Positions 1 to 6,682 of a stretch of DNA of 20,825 bases are shown here, one piece after another. The notes beneath the pieces are model-generated. The model was not told the origin of the DNA, ran no database searches, and worked only from the letters and a program-made list of their open reading frames with translations. Position numbers and translations under genes: made by a program. Position 1 is the first letter of the stretch, and every line of letters starts with the position of its first letter. Source of the stretch: an uncultured Clostridium sp. (lineage in GTDB: Bacteria; Bacillota; Clostridia; Lachnospirales; Lachnospiraceae); the NCBI GenBank assembly GCA_900543885.1, contig UQTA01000050.1, positions 1 through 20,825 of the forward strand. Direction: 5' to 3'.

Positions 1-43
1 GCCTGCTCTTGACATGCCCAGCAGTAACTGTTATATATAAAAC

Positions 44-80
44 AAGGGTGAAAAGCCTGATTTGTAAGCTTCTCACCCTT
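44..80 (-). terminator. Probable intrinsic terminator downstream of the AI-2E-family gene
   Basis: Two 13-base arms (44-56 and 68-80) pair with a single A/C mismatch around an 11-base loop. Read on the minus strand, the hairpin is followed by GTTTTATATATAA, a T-rich tail, so it fits a leftward terminator about 130 bases past the transporter stop codon. It could instead belong to a gene beyond the left edge. The rest of 1-208 holds no convincing gene. Confidence 0.5.
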
Positions 81-154
81 CATTATCATAGAAGAATCTA
101 ATTTACAGAGATTTTCTCATAGTCTCGTTTTTGCAGGTATTTTACAAGTTTTTG

Positions 155-176
155 CATATCCTATATATAGGATATG
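155..176. repeat. Perfect 22-bp AT-rich palindrome
   Basis: The 22 bases read the same on both strands, with half-site CATATCCTATA. The palindrome starts 33 bases beyond the stop codon of the AI-2E-family gene. No T-run follows on either strand, so it does not look like a standard terminator. It could be a protein-binding site, an mRNA 3'-end hairpin, or chance in AT-rich DNA. Confidence 0.6.
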
Positions 177-208
177 GCTTATTATTATATTCCGGGATGC
201 GCGAAGTG

Positions 209-1540
209 TTATTCCTTTTCTGTGTTTTCCGATTCCTTTGGCGCTTCGCTTTCAGCTGTTTCATCAGGGACATCCACTGCCTCTTTTCCTTCTGCCAGCC
301 ATTGGTTCATATCAATAAAATCTCCCGTCCGTGGATCTATATGATGAAGTCGGCAGTAATCAGGTGTATTTTCGGAGTAATTTCTTTTTTTAAGAGCACT
401 TTTCACATATAAAGACAGTGTCCTGTATATAACTGCAAAAGTGGGGACTGCAATGATCATTCCCACAAATCCAAAAAGTCCGCCAAACAGCAGGATTGAA
501 AACAATACCCAGAAACTTGGAAGTCCTGTAGAGTCTCCTAATATCTTTGGTCCAAGGATATTTCCATCAAACTGCTGAAGTACCAGTATGAAGATCAGGA
601 AATACAGACATTTCATAGGATCTACCAAAAGGATCAGAAACGCACTTGGTACTGCTCCGATGAATGGTCCAAAGAAAGGGATCACATTGGTAACACCTAC
701 GATCACGCTGATCAGAAGTACATAAGGCATCTTTAAGAACTTCAGCGAAAAGAAGCACATAATGCCGATGATCAGGGAATCTAAGAGTTTTCCTGTAATA
801 AAACCGCCAAATATCTTGTGGGCAAAACGCACCTCACCGATCAGCCGGTTCGCTGTCTTTACATTTAAAAATCCATAGACCATTTTCTTTGCCTGGGCAC
901 ACAATGTATCTTTTATGTTTAAAAAGTACACCATAACAATAAGTCCGATCAGCAGATTTTTTAAAACAGTAACAAAACTGATCACTCCGCTGGAAACACG
1001 GTCAAAGATCAGGGAAATATTAGGCACCAGATCGGTAGCGATCCAGTTCTGGAAACGCATAACCGCCTCATTATAGTATGGCATAATGCTTTCCTCCAGG
1101 TGTTCATTGTCCTGAAGGAGTTTTCCAAGCCAAAGGGTCAGGTTATTGATGTATTCTGCCAGACTGTCCTGAAAGCCGATGATACTTTCATAGATCTGTG
1201 GGATCAGCATGGCAAACAGGCCAACAACAATGGCAAATAAAACAGCCAAACTGACCAGCGTAGCAATGCCTTTTGCAAGTCTGCTGCAGCTGTCCTTATT
1301 TTTTATGGCTTTTCCTGACAGATCAAGAATATATCTTTCCGCAACATTGTATACCGGAAGCATCAGATATGCCAGTACACCACCGTAAATAATAGGCATG
1401 AGGATCGTAACAATTTTGCCGATCACTTTTGCGATCACTGCAAATTTTAATAATGCAAAACATAAAAGGAGACTGAAAGCAATCACTGCCAGCGCAGTAA
1501 GACCCCAGTCCATAAAAAAACGGAATTTTGAGTTTTTCAT
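209..1540 (-). CDS. AI-2E family transporter (PF01594-type membrane protein)
   Basis: This is a 443-residue integral membrane protein of the AI-2E/PerM-like family, whose members export small solutes; a few act on autoinducer-2 or as Na+/H+ antiporters, so the substrate here is unknown. The N-terminus has two hydrophobic segments (about residues 13-35 and 38-62). A soluble, helix-rich middle (about 115-190) follows, then a membrane block (about 195-365) containing the family-typical stretches IPFFGPFIGAVPSAF and LQQFDGNILGPKILGDSTGL. The last 40 residues form an acidic hydrophilic tail. Length is close to the longer Firmicutes homologues and no damage is seen. The ATG at 1540 is forced because a TAA lies in frame two codons upstream; an AGGAG is present but 14 bases away, a rather long spacing. 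It appears monocistronic and divergent from the gene at 1732. Confidence 0.93.
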   Translation of the reverse strand: MKNSKFRFFMDWGLTALAVIAFSLLLCFALLKFAVIAKVIGKIVTILMPIIYGGVLAYLMLPVYNVAERYILDLSGKAIKNKDSCSRLAKGIATLVSLAVLFAIVVGLFAMLIPQIYESIIGFQDSLAEYINNLTLWLGKLLQDNEHLEESIMPYYNEAVMRFQNWIATDLVPNISLIFDRVSSGVISFVTVLKNLLIGLIVMVYFLNIKDTLCAQAKKMVYGFLNVKTANRLIGEVRFAHKIFGGFITGKLLDSLIIGIMCFFSLKFLKMPYVLLISVIVGVTNVIPFFGPFIGAVPSAFLILLVDPMKCLYFLIFILVLQQFDGNILGPKILGDSTGLPSFWVLFSILLFGGLFGFVGMIIAVPTFAVIYRTLSLYVKSALKKRNYSENTPDYCRLHHIDPRTGDFIDMNQWLAEGKEAVDVPDETAESEAPKESENTEKE

Positions 1541-1607
1541 ACTTTAGTTTGTCACTCCTGTATACGATTATGAAAAAAGCAGATAAAATGCCTTTGCCAT
1601 TTATATG

Positions 1608-1616
1608 AGTATACCA
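1608..1616 (-). promoter_or_regulatory. Possible extended -10 promoter for the AI-2E-family gene
   Basis: On the minus strand the sequence reads TGGTATACT, an extended -10 element (TG-N-TATACT) about 70 bases before the transporter start codon. No good -35 hexamer sits at the usual distance, which extended -10 promoters can tolerate. Assigned by motif and position only. Confidence 0.4.
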
Positions 1617-1698
1617 TACTATGCCAGATTTTAAAAGCAGACCAAGTGTTAAAAAAATATATAAAACAGATTCCTTTCTGTAAAAACAGCTGGTTCTG

Positions 1699-1707
1699 TG
1701 GTAAAAT
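1699..1707 (+). promoter_or_regulatory. Possible extended -10 promoter for the orphan gene at 1732
   Basis: TGGTAAAAT (TG-N-TAAAAT) lies about 25 bases upstream of the TTG start at 1732, which would give a very short leader containing only the ribosome binding site. The -35 region is weak. It forms a divergent pair with the promoter proposed at 1608-1616. Confidence 0.33.
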
Positions 1708-1731
1708 CATTCCCAGAAAGAAGGTGATTTC

Positions 1732-2055
1732 TTGTCTTATATCATAAAAATGGCTCTGGATATCAAAGCCAGGTTTAATCCACCGGCTCATATGTCCTCT
1801 CCTATTGAAGCTTACTGTGCCATTGGAACAGTGGCAAAGGCACTTGGACTTCCATGCCCTGAGCGCAAAGATACTTTATTTGAAATGCGCCAGGAACTTT
1901 CTGATGCAGAAACAGGAAAAAGTTTTCCCTCCGAACGGATTGAGAAGATCAATCAGATCCTTATGAGCTTTATCCGTGATGATGAAACAACAGATGCCAT
2001 GATGGATTATGTTACATATGGTTATGAAAACGAAAACGGGAATGCCGCTCAATAA
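1732..2055 (+). CDS. Small hypothetical soluble protein, TTG start
   Basis: A 107-residue protein I do not recognise. It looks soluble, with no signal peptide or membrane segment, and is probably mostly helical; a proline-rich turn (FNPPAHMSSP) lies near residue 20. The start is decided by the ribosome binding site: AGAAGGTGAT (1719-1728), a near-complete anti-Shine-Dalgarno match, sits three bases before TTG at 1732, whereas the first ATG (1750) would be too far away. It is the only protein-coding gene I accept as intact on the plus strand here, is divergent from the AI-2E-family transporter, and ends inside a strong terminator, so it is a single-gene transcript. Coding appears real given the good ribosome binding site, terminator and undisturbed frame. 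Function unknown. Confidence 0.75.
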   Translation: MSYIIKMALDIKARFNPPAHMSSPIEAYCAIGTVAKALGLPCPERKDTLFEMRQELSDAETGKSFPSERIEKINQILMSFIRDDETTDAMMDYVTYGYENENGNAAQ

Positions 2056-2070
2056 GCATCCCCGTTTTTT
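2033..2070 (+). terminator. Intrinsic terminator overlapping the end of the orphan gene
   Basis: Arms 2033-2045 and 2056-2068 pair over 13 bases with one A/C mismatch and a 10-base loop, running into TTTTTT at 2065-2070. The gene's TAA stop (2053-2055) lies in the loop, so the last codons double as the terminator's left arm. Confidence 0.85.
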
Positions 2071-2088
2071 GACTTTTACCAGACCTGG

Positions 2089-2310
2089 TTATAGTATAAT
2101 CCTGATCAGTAGCCATACAGCTGCAACTCCTAAAAGAATCATGGAAAAGGCAGCTGAAAGCCCGAATACCAATACTCCTGCAGCCAGTGAAATAATAAAG
2201 CCCAGCATACTGAATACAGCTCCCATTACCTTTCCGCACACTGCAAGCAAAAGTCCAACAAACTTAAATACACAGATCAAAAATAAAAAAGCAAATACAA
2301 TACCTAACAT
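2089..2310 (-). CDS. Small hydrophobic membrane protein, hypothetical
   Basis: This 73-residue protein is almost entirely hydrophobic, with two to three likely membrane-spanning stretches (about residues 3-25, 29-50 and 53-72) rich in Gly, Ala, Leu, Ile and Val and almost no charge apart from a few Lys/Arg. No family is recognised; similar small membrane proteins are common in Clostridia. Its ATG overlaps the TAG stop of the damaged acyltransferase (ATGTTAG, 2304-2310), so it may originally have been translated by coupling with it. A weak GAAAGG lies about 14 bases upstream. It ends only 19 bases from the convergent terminator at 2070. If its promoter was that of the pseudogene, expression now is uncertain. 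Confidence 0.5.
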   Translation of the reverse strand: MLGIVFAFLFLICVFKFVGLLLAVCGKVMGAVFSMLGFIISLAAGVLVFGLSAAFSMILLGVAAVWLLIRIIL

Positions 2311-3327
2311 TTTATATTCTTCAACCTTTCTAAAATGATATCTATCAGAAAACGATCAATCACCCAGGACGAAACAACAGACAGCAGCGCACACCAGAGG
2401 ATAGGCAAAATCACCTGCAGATATTGATTCATTCCTGAATGAAACCAGCCGTTGTGTACGACCCGGATCAAAATATACCAGTGGATCAGAATAATAGAAT
2501 AACTGTAACGGCTTATGGATGCCAGCACCTTTCGTCCAGGCGCAAGCAGCTGGTCTCCATGGAGAAATATCACATAAATGGCAGACGCCATTAACATGAA
2601 CAAGATCGACTGGTTTGCGATCACATGGACAATGATCACTAAAATTGCGGCCAGGATCCGGATCCCATCCAGATAAACGCAGCGTTTTTCCTTTTTGGAG
2701 ACATGCCGTGTTTCTGTTTTTGTCTGTTCCCTTTCTTTTTTGAGCAGACAGAAGCCTGACGCACCAAGAAACTCAGCCGCAGCCAGTTAAAATGTCCCAG
2801 GATTATTCCAAAAGAAAGCGCTTTTACAGATATCCGCTCTGCTACTTCAATGGATCCAAGACGGAAATTTCCATGGATATTTAATCGAAGATTCCCATTA
2901 TCCTTTCCTGAAAGATTTATCTTTGCCTTGTCTTTTCCCGGCATGATATAGCCTTCCTGACGGCGAAAACGGTCAAATTTATCATCTTCTGATGGTGAAT
3001 TGTACCATTCTGCTGTGGCTGGTCCTGTAACCGGTTCACGAAAAGTCAGCCGTATCTGCCCCAATCCTGGGTTCCATGAAAAATCATCATGGCGTTGGCA
3101 TCTTCTGACAGAATACTGCCATCTTCCACGGTACAGTCTGTCAGTTCCAGTTTTTCTTCGTTTATCATGCTTTCCAGATCCAGAATTGTTCTCTCCTGCC
3201 ATTCTCCCAAACAGCCGGCCCTGACGGTAAGCAGACACTCTAAAAGGATCCCCACGACCATTCCAAGTATGATCCATGTTAAATAAACATTTGATTTTTT
3301 GTTTTTCGTTGTTTTAATTTTTTCCAT
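2304..3327 (-). pseudogene. Broken membrane acyltransferase (acyltransferase 3 family) with N-terminal extracytoplasmic domain
   Basis: Reconstructed by joining three reading frames. The ATG at 3327, behind AGGGAAG, starts a protein with a short basic N-terminus, one membrane segment (about residues 13-34) and a polar, probably beta-rich external domain. The frame breaks at a run of four G (minus strand; 3059-3062): restoring one base continues W-G-Q-I-R-L-T-F-R-E-P. A second shift between about 2790 and 2700 leads into the typical acyltransferase 3 opening (YLDGIRILAAILVIIVH). At about 2605 the text jumps from the first membrane helix (IANQSI) straight to the family's last helices (LMASAIYVIFLHGDQLL, then SRYSYSIILIHWYILI), so most of the ten-helix core, including the usual conserved catalytic region, is missing. 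Intact relatives O-acylate cell-surface sugars. The deletion makes it non-functional even if one frameshift were a sequencing error. Confidence 0.8.
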
Positions 3328-3388
3328 ATTCTTCCCTACTGCCAAATTCAAACCCAGTATATCACATATTATCAAAAAGTCATCAAGT

Positions 3389-4159
3389 CTATCCTTTTTT
3401 AGCCACACATTGAATACCATCTTCAACACGATCCACCGAAAGTCCCTTATCTTCTAAAATCGTTATTGCTATTTCTGCATTCAGGTCATTATCCTCAGCC
3501 AGTAAAATATGTTTTCCGCGAATGGATGTATCAGAAGCAGGAATAGCTGTACTGTTTTCTGCTTTTTTATCAAAATACATTTTATCCGCTATTTTGTGTC
3601 TGAGAATCACTGTGAATTTGGTTCCTTTTCCTAATTCACTTTCAACATCAATGGTTCCATCCATCATATCAATATATTTTTTTATGATAGACATCCCCAG
3701 ACCTGTTCCTGCAACCCGTCCGGTTGTTGTATTTCGCTCACGGGAAAATGGGACAAAAAGTGACGGAATAAACTCTTTGCTCATTCCGATTCCCGTATCT
3801 GCAACCTCAATTTTTATCTTTATACTGCCTTCTTTGTTATCTGGGATTTCCGTGGTTCTTACGGATACAGATCCCCTATCAGGCGTATATTTTACTGCAT
3901 TGCTGATAAGATTAACAAGGATCTCATGCACTTTTGCAACATCGCACATAATATACGGATGCTGCACATCCACCTCATGCGTAAAATGGATTCCTTTTTT
4001 CTTTATATCCTCTTCAAAAACCCCGTTTATTCGTCCCATTGTATCTGTAACATTTACATAACTTTCATCAAGCTCAACTTTCCCGCTTTCTATACGGGAC
4101 ATATCAAGAACATTATTGATAATGGATAAAAGAAGTTTTCCTGATTCTGATATCTTCTG
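3389..4159 (-). pseudogene. Hybrid sensor histidine kinase remnant (end of HisKA, ATPase domain, start of receiver)
   Basis: This open stretch encodes a kinase core lacking both ends. It begins inside the dimerisation helix pair after the phospho-accepting His (ESGKLLLSIINNVLDMSRIE), so the H-box is absent. A complete HATPase_c domain follows: N-box HEILVNLISNAVKYTP, G1-box VADTGIGMS, F-box region FVPFSRE and G2-box TGLGMSIIKKY. After a linker comes the first part of a receiver domain (HILLAEDNDLNAEIAI), which stops at TAG about 36 residues in, before the phospho-accepting Asp. Sensor domain, His site and Asp site are all gone, so signalling is impossible. Its reading frame is continuous with the nitrilase fragment upstream, forming a chimera at about 4160. 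No partner regulator lies nearby. Confidence 0.85.
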
Positions 4160-4615
4160 CTCAAACATTTCCATAGGCTCTGTTTTCGTATTTGCAGTGG
4201 GAACAAGAATACAATCTGCACCCATAAGTGCTTCTGTGCGGATACTTTCCGGATAATGCCGGTCAAAACATACCACAATACCAATTTTTCCATCTTGATC
4301 AATCAAAAGACTGGCATCCTAGGCCTTTTTGCCGTCTTTTCTTCCATAGGATTTTAAGTACAAATTCGGAACAGCCATAATATGATTCTTTTTGCAGGCT
4401 TCCTGAAAAGCTTTTACAATGGGGGAATCCAAGGTTATCTGATAAGCTGATTTATCCTGTGATTCAAATTGTGGAAAAAATTCTGTCAGCTAAACCTCTG
4501 GAAACAAAATCATATCTGCATGATTTTCAGCTACCTCCTTAACTGCGTTCAGACTTTTTTCCAGGTTCAGATCCATGCTACCCGCATTCTTCATTTGGTA
4601 CATTGCCAGCTTCAT
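4160..4615 (-). pseudogene. Nitrilase-superfamily amidohydrolase remnant (N-carbamoylputrescine amidase-like), two stop codons and deletions
   Basis: The ATG at 4615, behind a GAGGAG box, opens a carbon-nitrogen hydrolase sequence. The family Glu is present (ILFPEV), followed at once by an in-frame TAG (4490-4492) where relatives often have Gln or Cys before LTEFFPQF. A second TAG is at 4319-4321 before DASLLIDQDGKI. The section that should carry the catalytic Lys (about 30 residues between two similar GKIG motifs) is missing, and the text resumes at the catalytic Cys region IGIVVCFDRHYPESIRTE. After TANTKTEPMEMFE the sequence switches without a frame change to histidine kinase. The C-terminal third is absent. 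Intact relatives hydrolyse carbamoyl or amide groups in polyamine or pyrimidine breakdown. Clearly dead; the assignment to the PuA-like branch rests on the PTANT-x-x-EPMEMFE match. Confidence 0.85.
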
Positions 4616-4788
4616 CTTATGTCACTGCTCCTCATATACAGATCATATTTTTAAACTGCTTTAATTATATGACTGTCAAAACAGCCTTTCAACCACCAGA
4701 TTTATCGGCATACCTTCTTCTAAGCTGAATGCAGCAATCAATGTCTGTGCTTATCTACTTTCTGATCATTTATTATTTTTCTAGTTGT

Positions 4789-4850
4789 CTAAAAAAAATT
4801 AAAAATTTTGAAAATTTATAGTTGACAATTGGAAGAATGTGTATTATACT
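4789..4850 (+). promoter_or_regulatory. Strong sigma-70-type promoter with A/T-rich upstream element for the tRNA cluster
   Basis: TTGACA at 4822-4827 and TATACT at 4845-4850 are separated by exactly 17 bases. Immediately upstream, 4789-4820 is a run of A and T tracts resembling an UP element, as often found before stable-RNA genes. Transcription should start near 4857, about a dozen bases before tRNA-Pro. The remaining stretch from 4616 to 4788 shows no gene; on the minus strand it would have held the promoter of the nitrilase gene. Confidence 0.88.
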
Positions 4851-4868
4851 GTGTAACGTAATCGAGAT

Positions 4869-4942
4869 CGAGGCGTGGCTCAGTTTGGTAGAGCGCTGCG
4901 TTCGGGACGCAGAGGTCGCGTGTTCGAATCACGTCGCCTCGA
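4869..4942 (+). tRNA. tRNA-Pro (anticodon CGG)
   Basis: A full cloverleaf is visible: acceptor arms 4869-4875 and 4935-4941 pair perfectly, the D-arm is GCTC/GAGC, the anticodon stem CTGCG/CGCAG encloses TTCGGGA (anticodon CGG, reading CCG), and the T-loop TTCGAAT sits on a five-pair stem. The discriminator is A and the 3' CCA is not encoded, so it must be added enzymatically. First gene of the cluster. Confidence 0.96.
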
Positions 4943-4950
4943 TTTATTTA

Positions 4951-5022
4951 GGCCTGATGGTCAAGCGGTCAAGACGACGCCCTCTCACGGCGTAAACCCG
5001 GGTTCGATTCCCGGTCAGGTCA
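4951..5022 (+). tRNA. tRNA-Glu (anticodon CTC)
   Basis: Acceptor arms GGCCTGA (4951-4957) and TCAGGTC (5015-5021) pair with one G-U. The anticodon stem ACGCC/GGCGT encloses CTCTCAC, giving anticodon CTC, which reads GAG. The T-arm is CCGGG-TTCGATT-CCCGG and the discriminator is A. It starts only eight bases after tRNA-Pro, so the two are co-transcribed. CCA is not encoded. Confidence 0.96.
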
Positions 5023-5030
5023 TATTATAA

Positions 5031-5058
5031 TAAGGCTGCTGCTGTTGCAGCGGTCTTA
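5031..5058 (+). terminator. Hairpin between tRNA-Glu and tRNA-Thr, possible weak terminator
   Basis: Arms 5031-5041 and 5048-5058 pair over 11 positions, two of them G-U, around a six-base loop, followed by TTTATTTAATT. It could terminate part of the transcription after tRNA-Glu or serve as a processing signal. tRNA-Thr has no obvious promoter of its own in the short gap, so read-through must occur if the hairpin is a terminator. Confidence 0.45.
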
Positions 5059-5087
5059 TTTATTTAATTAAAAATAAGTATAAATAT

Positions 5088-5160
5088 GCCATTGTAGCGC
5101 AGTTGGTAGCGCAACGCATTCGTAATGCGTGGGTCGCCGGTTCGAGTCCGGCCAGTGGCT
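5088..5160 (+). tRNA. tRNA-Thr (anticodon CGT)
   Basis: Acceptor arms GCCATTG (5088-5094) and CAGTGGC (5153-5159) pair with one G-U. The D-arm is GCGC/GCGC, the anticodon stem ACGCA/TGCGT encloses TTCGTAA (anticodon CGT, reading ACG), and the T-arm is GCCGG-TTCGAGT-CCGGC. The discriminator is T and CCA is not encoded. It is the last gene of the cluster and lies about 260 bases before a tyrosine-recombinase remnant, a typical neighbour for a tRNA used as an integration site. Confidence 0.96.
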
Positions 5161-5175
5161 TTTATATGACACATG

Positions 5176-5232
5176 AAAAGCTCCAAAAAGGCAAGGAAAT
5201 TCAAGGGTTTCCAGTCTTTTGGGGGCTTTTTT
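5176..5232 (+). terminator. Intrinsic terminator of the tRNA cluster
   Basis: AAAAGCTCC plus AAAA (5176-5188) pairs with TTTT plus GGGGGCTTTT (5217-5230) with one bulged G and one G-U. An inner stem GGAAA/TTTCC closes the tip, and a T-run extends to 5232. This is a large but convincing rightward terminator right after tRNA-Thr. Confidence 0.8.
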
Positions 5233-5306
5233 CGTGTTCCGGTGGAATAAGGCGTGATAAGTATTTATAAGTAAGAATACATTCTCTCAGTAATTTTTCA
5301 ATCCTC

Positions 5307-5412
5307 CATAGTCTATATAGAAAATAATATCGAAAGGCAGACTATGATGACTGCAGAAATTACATTTCAGAATTATAAAAAGAAGGGAAATCCGTATGTG
5401 AGACCGTCCTGA
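5307..5412 (+). other. Inverted repeat and short N-terminal reading frame fragment of unknown origin
   Basis: CATAGTCT (5307-5314) and AGACTATG (5339-5346) form an 8-bp inverted repeat ending on an ATG at 5344. That ATG has AAAGG six bases upstream and opens a 22-codon frame (MMTAEITFQNYKKKGNPYV...) ending at TGA 5410-5412. It looks like the start of a real gene whose body was deleted: the next recognisable sequence is the end of a tyrosine recombinase in another frame. Whether both pieces came from the same gene cannot be decided here. Nothing else is seen between 5233 and 5306. Confidence 0.35.
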
Positions 5413-5577
5413 AAAATCACCAGCCTATCTTTTGGATCATAATGTGCCGATCGAAGTGGTTTCCCGAATGCTGGGACATCAGAAGTTTTCCACAACACAG
5501 AACTTCTATTCTGCATACACAGAATTGCGCAGAAAGAAAGATACCGCTGAAATCTGCAGTGCATTTGGCTTCTGCTG
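5402..5577 (+). pseudogene. Tyrosine recombinase/phage-type integrase C-terminal remnant
   Basis: The frame reads AYLLDHNVPIEVVSRMLGH, then QKFSTTQNFYSAYTELRRKK, ending at TGA 5575-5577. This is the end of an integrase catalytic domain: the helix before LGH, the LGH motif with its catalytic His, and the Tyr nucleophile region (TTQNFY). The upstream HxxR box, first Arg and all N-terminal domains are absent; the frame is closed by TGA at 5399-5401. Only about 50 residues survive. It lies just past tRNA-Thr, where an integrative element would place its integrase, so I infer a former tRNA-targeted element. It is antisense to, and directly abuts, the solute-binding-protein remnant. Confidence 0.8.
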
Positions 5578-6350
5578 AACACAGGGCAGCCAATGCTCTT
5601 TTAGCATTACCCATATTTTTGTCGGCTGCTGGGATAGACAATCCTGTCGCGGATGCAAGTGCCACTCGTCCATCCTTAGTAGGAAAACCGACAATCCGAG
5701 GATCAAAATCGTAGTTGTTCAATTTCCGACCTTCACCAGTGACCGCACCAGTAAAGGATGTCATAAATGCAGATTCGTGAGCAAGGAATGCATCCCTCTC
5801 ATCGAATGCTTCGTAAGAATTAGCAAGTTCAGCATCTATATAGCCCTTGTCAATACATGTTTTTAAGAACTCAAAGCCGGATCGCATATATTCGCTCATT
5901 TTGGTTGCACCACTGTTCAGATTCGTGATCAACTGGTCCATATTATCTGACTGATAGAAGTCTGCAAATCCCTGTGTCAGCACAAAACATTCCAGCCACC
6001 AACGATTTGCCTGCATTGGAATCTCCATTCCATCAGCTTTCAGCTTTTCACAACAATCAAAAAAGTCATTAATTGTCTGCGGTATCTCCAATCCATGCTC
6101 TTTCAGAATGTCATTATTGACAATCAAGCCATAGGCAACATACTCTCGTGGGAATGCAACCATTTTTCCATTCACAGTTACAGTTGCACGGACAGAGGGA
6201 ATAATCTGGTCGGAACCTTCTACATCAGACAGATCAGCCAGCAATCCTTCACGCCCCATATTTATAATAACATCAGAATTAAGCAATATAATGTCATCAC
6301 CTACATTATCCCGAATACGCTGGGTACAGGCTTCGTCATAAGTAATGTAA
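5578..6350 (-). pseudogene. ABC transporter extracellular solute-binding protein (family 1, sugar-type) remnant
   Basis: About 255 residues of a periplasmic-type sugar-binding protein are preserved, from around YDEACTQRIRDN (near 6340) through PREYVAYGLIVNNDILKEHG and ANRWWLECFVLTQGFADFYQ to ATGLSIPAADKNMGNAKRAL. The fold-typical order of family 1 binding proteins is recognisable. Missing are the lipoprotein signal peptide and first lobe strands at the N-terminus, and the last 100 or so residues. At about 5578 the frame runs on into antisense integrase DNA (from SAEAKCTADF), which is not binding-protein sequence. There are no permease or ATPase genes beside it. The middle of the sequence is undamaged, so the truncations look fairly recent. 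A protein starting at internal ATG 6286 could be made but would lack export signals. Confidence 0.8.
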
Positions 6351-6591
6351 ATATTGCTCCTACTATATCAGCAAACGGGCTCGCATAAAAAATATACTGG
6401 TCACCCATTGTTCCACCATATTTCCGAAGCATTGCATTCAGCAGAATAATAAGCATATTATCTAAAAAAACAATAAGACATGGCATACTTCCAATCCCCA
6501 GGATTCTCGTGCAAATATGTAAATCATAATTTCCAAATCCTATGCAAACTGCCAATTTTTTTCTGAGTAACACTACTGTAACATATAGCAC
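6345..6591 (-). pseudogene. Probable MATE-family efflux transporter remnant
   Basis: The frame contains RILGIGSMPCLIVFLDNMLI, then LLNAMLRKYGG, resembling the start of the second half of MepA-like MATE exporters (a basic linker, then LGI-G, a long helix and the N-x-x-L-x-x-YGG motif). It then jumps to GDQYIFYASPFADIVGAIFT, which resembles the last helices of the family, so an internal deletion of some 150-200 residues is likely after KYGG. The frame is joined at about 6345 to the solute-binding-protein remnant. MATE proteins export drugs or metabolites using ion gradients. The family call is by recall of motifs and less secure than the neighbours. The 90 bases from 6592 to 6682 show nothing recognisable. 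Confidence 0.5.
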
Positions 6592-6682
6592 AACATGAAC
6601 ATGAAGCGAAGCGGAATGCGAATGGGGCTCTGCGGGTGGTTTGCAAGAATAAATAAAACAGAATATATGTTTGACACAGAAG

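Noticed and set aside
131..412. 93-codon open frame on the plus strand
   Set aside because: Overlaps the end of the intact AI-2E-family gene antisense; no ribosome binding site or family match.
1552..1791. 79-codon open frame on the minus strand
   Set aside because: It runs through the divergent promoter region and over the start of the 1732 gene, has no ribosome binding site and aromatic-rich text typical of AT-rich noncoding DNA.
3522..4061. 179-codon open frame on the plus strand
   Set aside because: Antisense to the histidine kinase ATPase domain, whose N-, G1- and G2-boxes are unmistakable on the minus strand.
4616..5343. Possible CRISPR or direct-repeat array near the tRNAs
   Set aside because: The only repetition is the shared tRNA secondary-structure motifs; no regularly spaced repeats exist here or elsewhere in the window.
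5417..5577. C-terminal 50-odd residues in the frame of the solute-binding protein
   Set aside because: This part is antisense to the integrase tail and does not resemble a binding protein; it is read-through past the junction, so I ended the remnant at about 5578.
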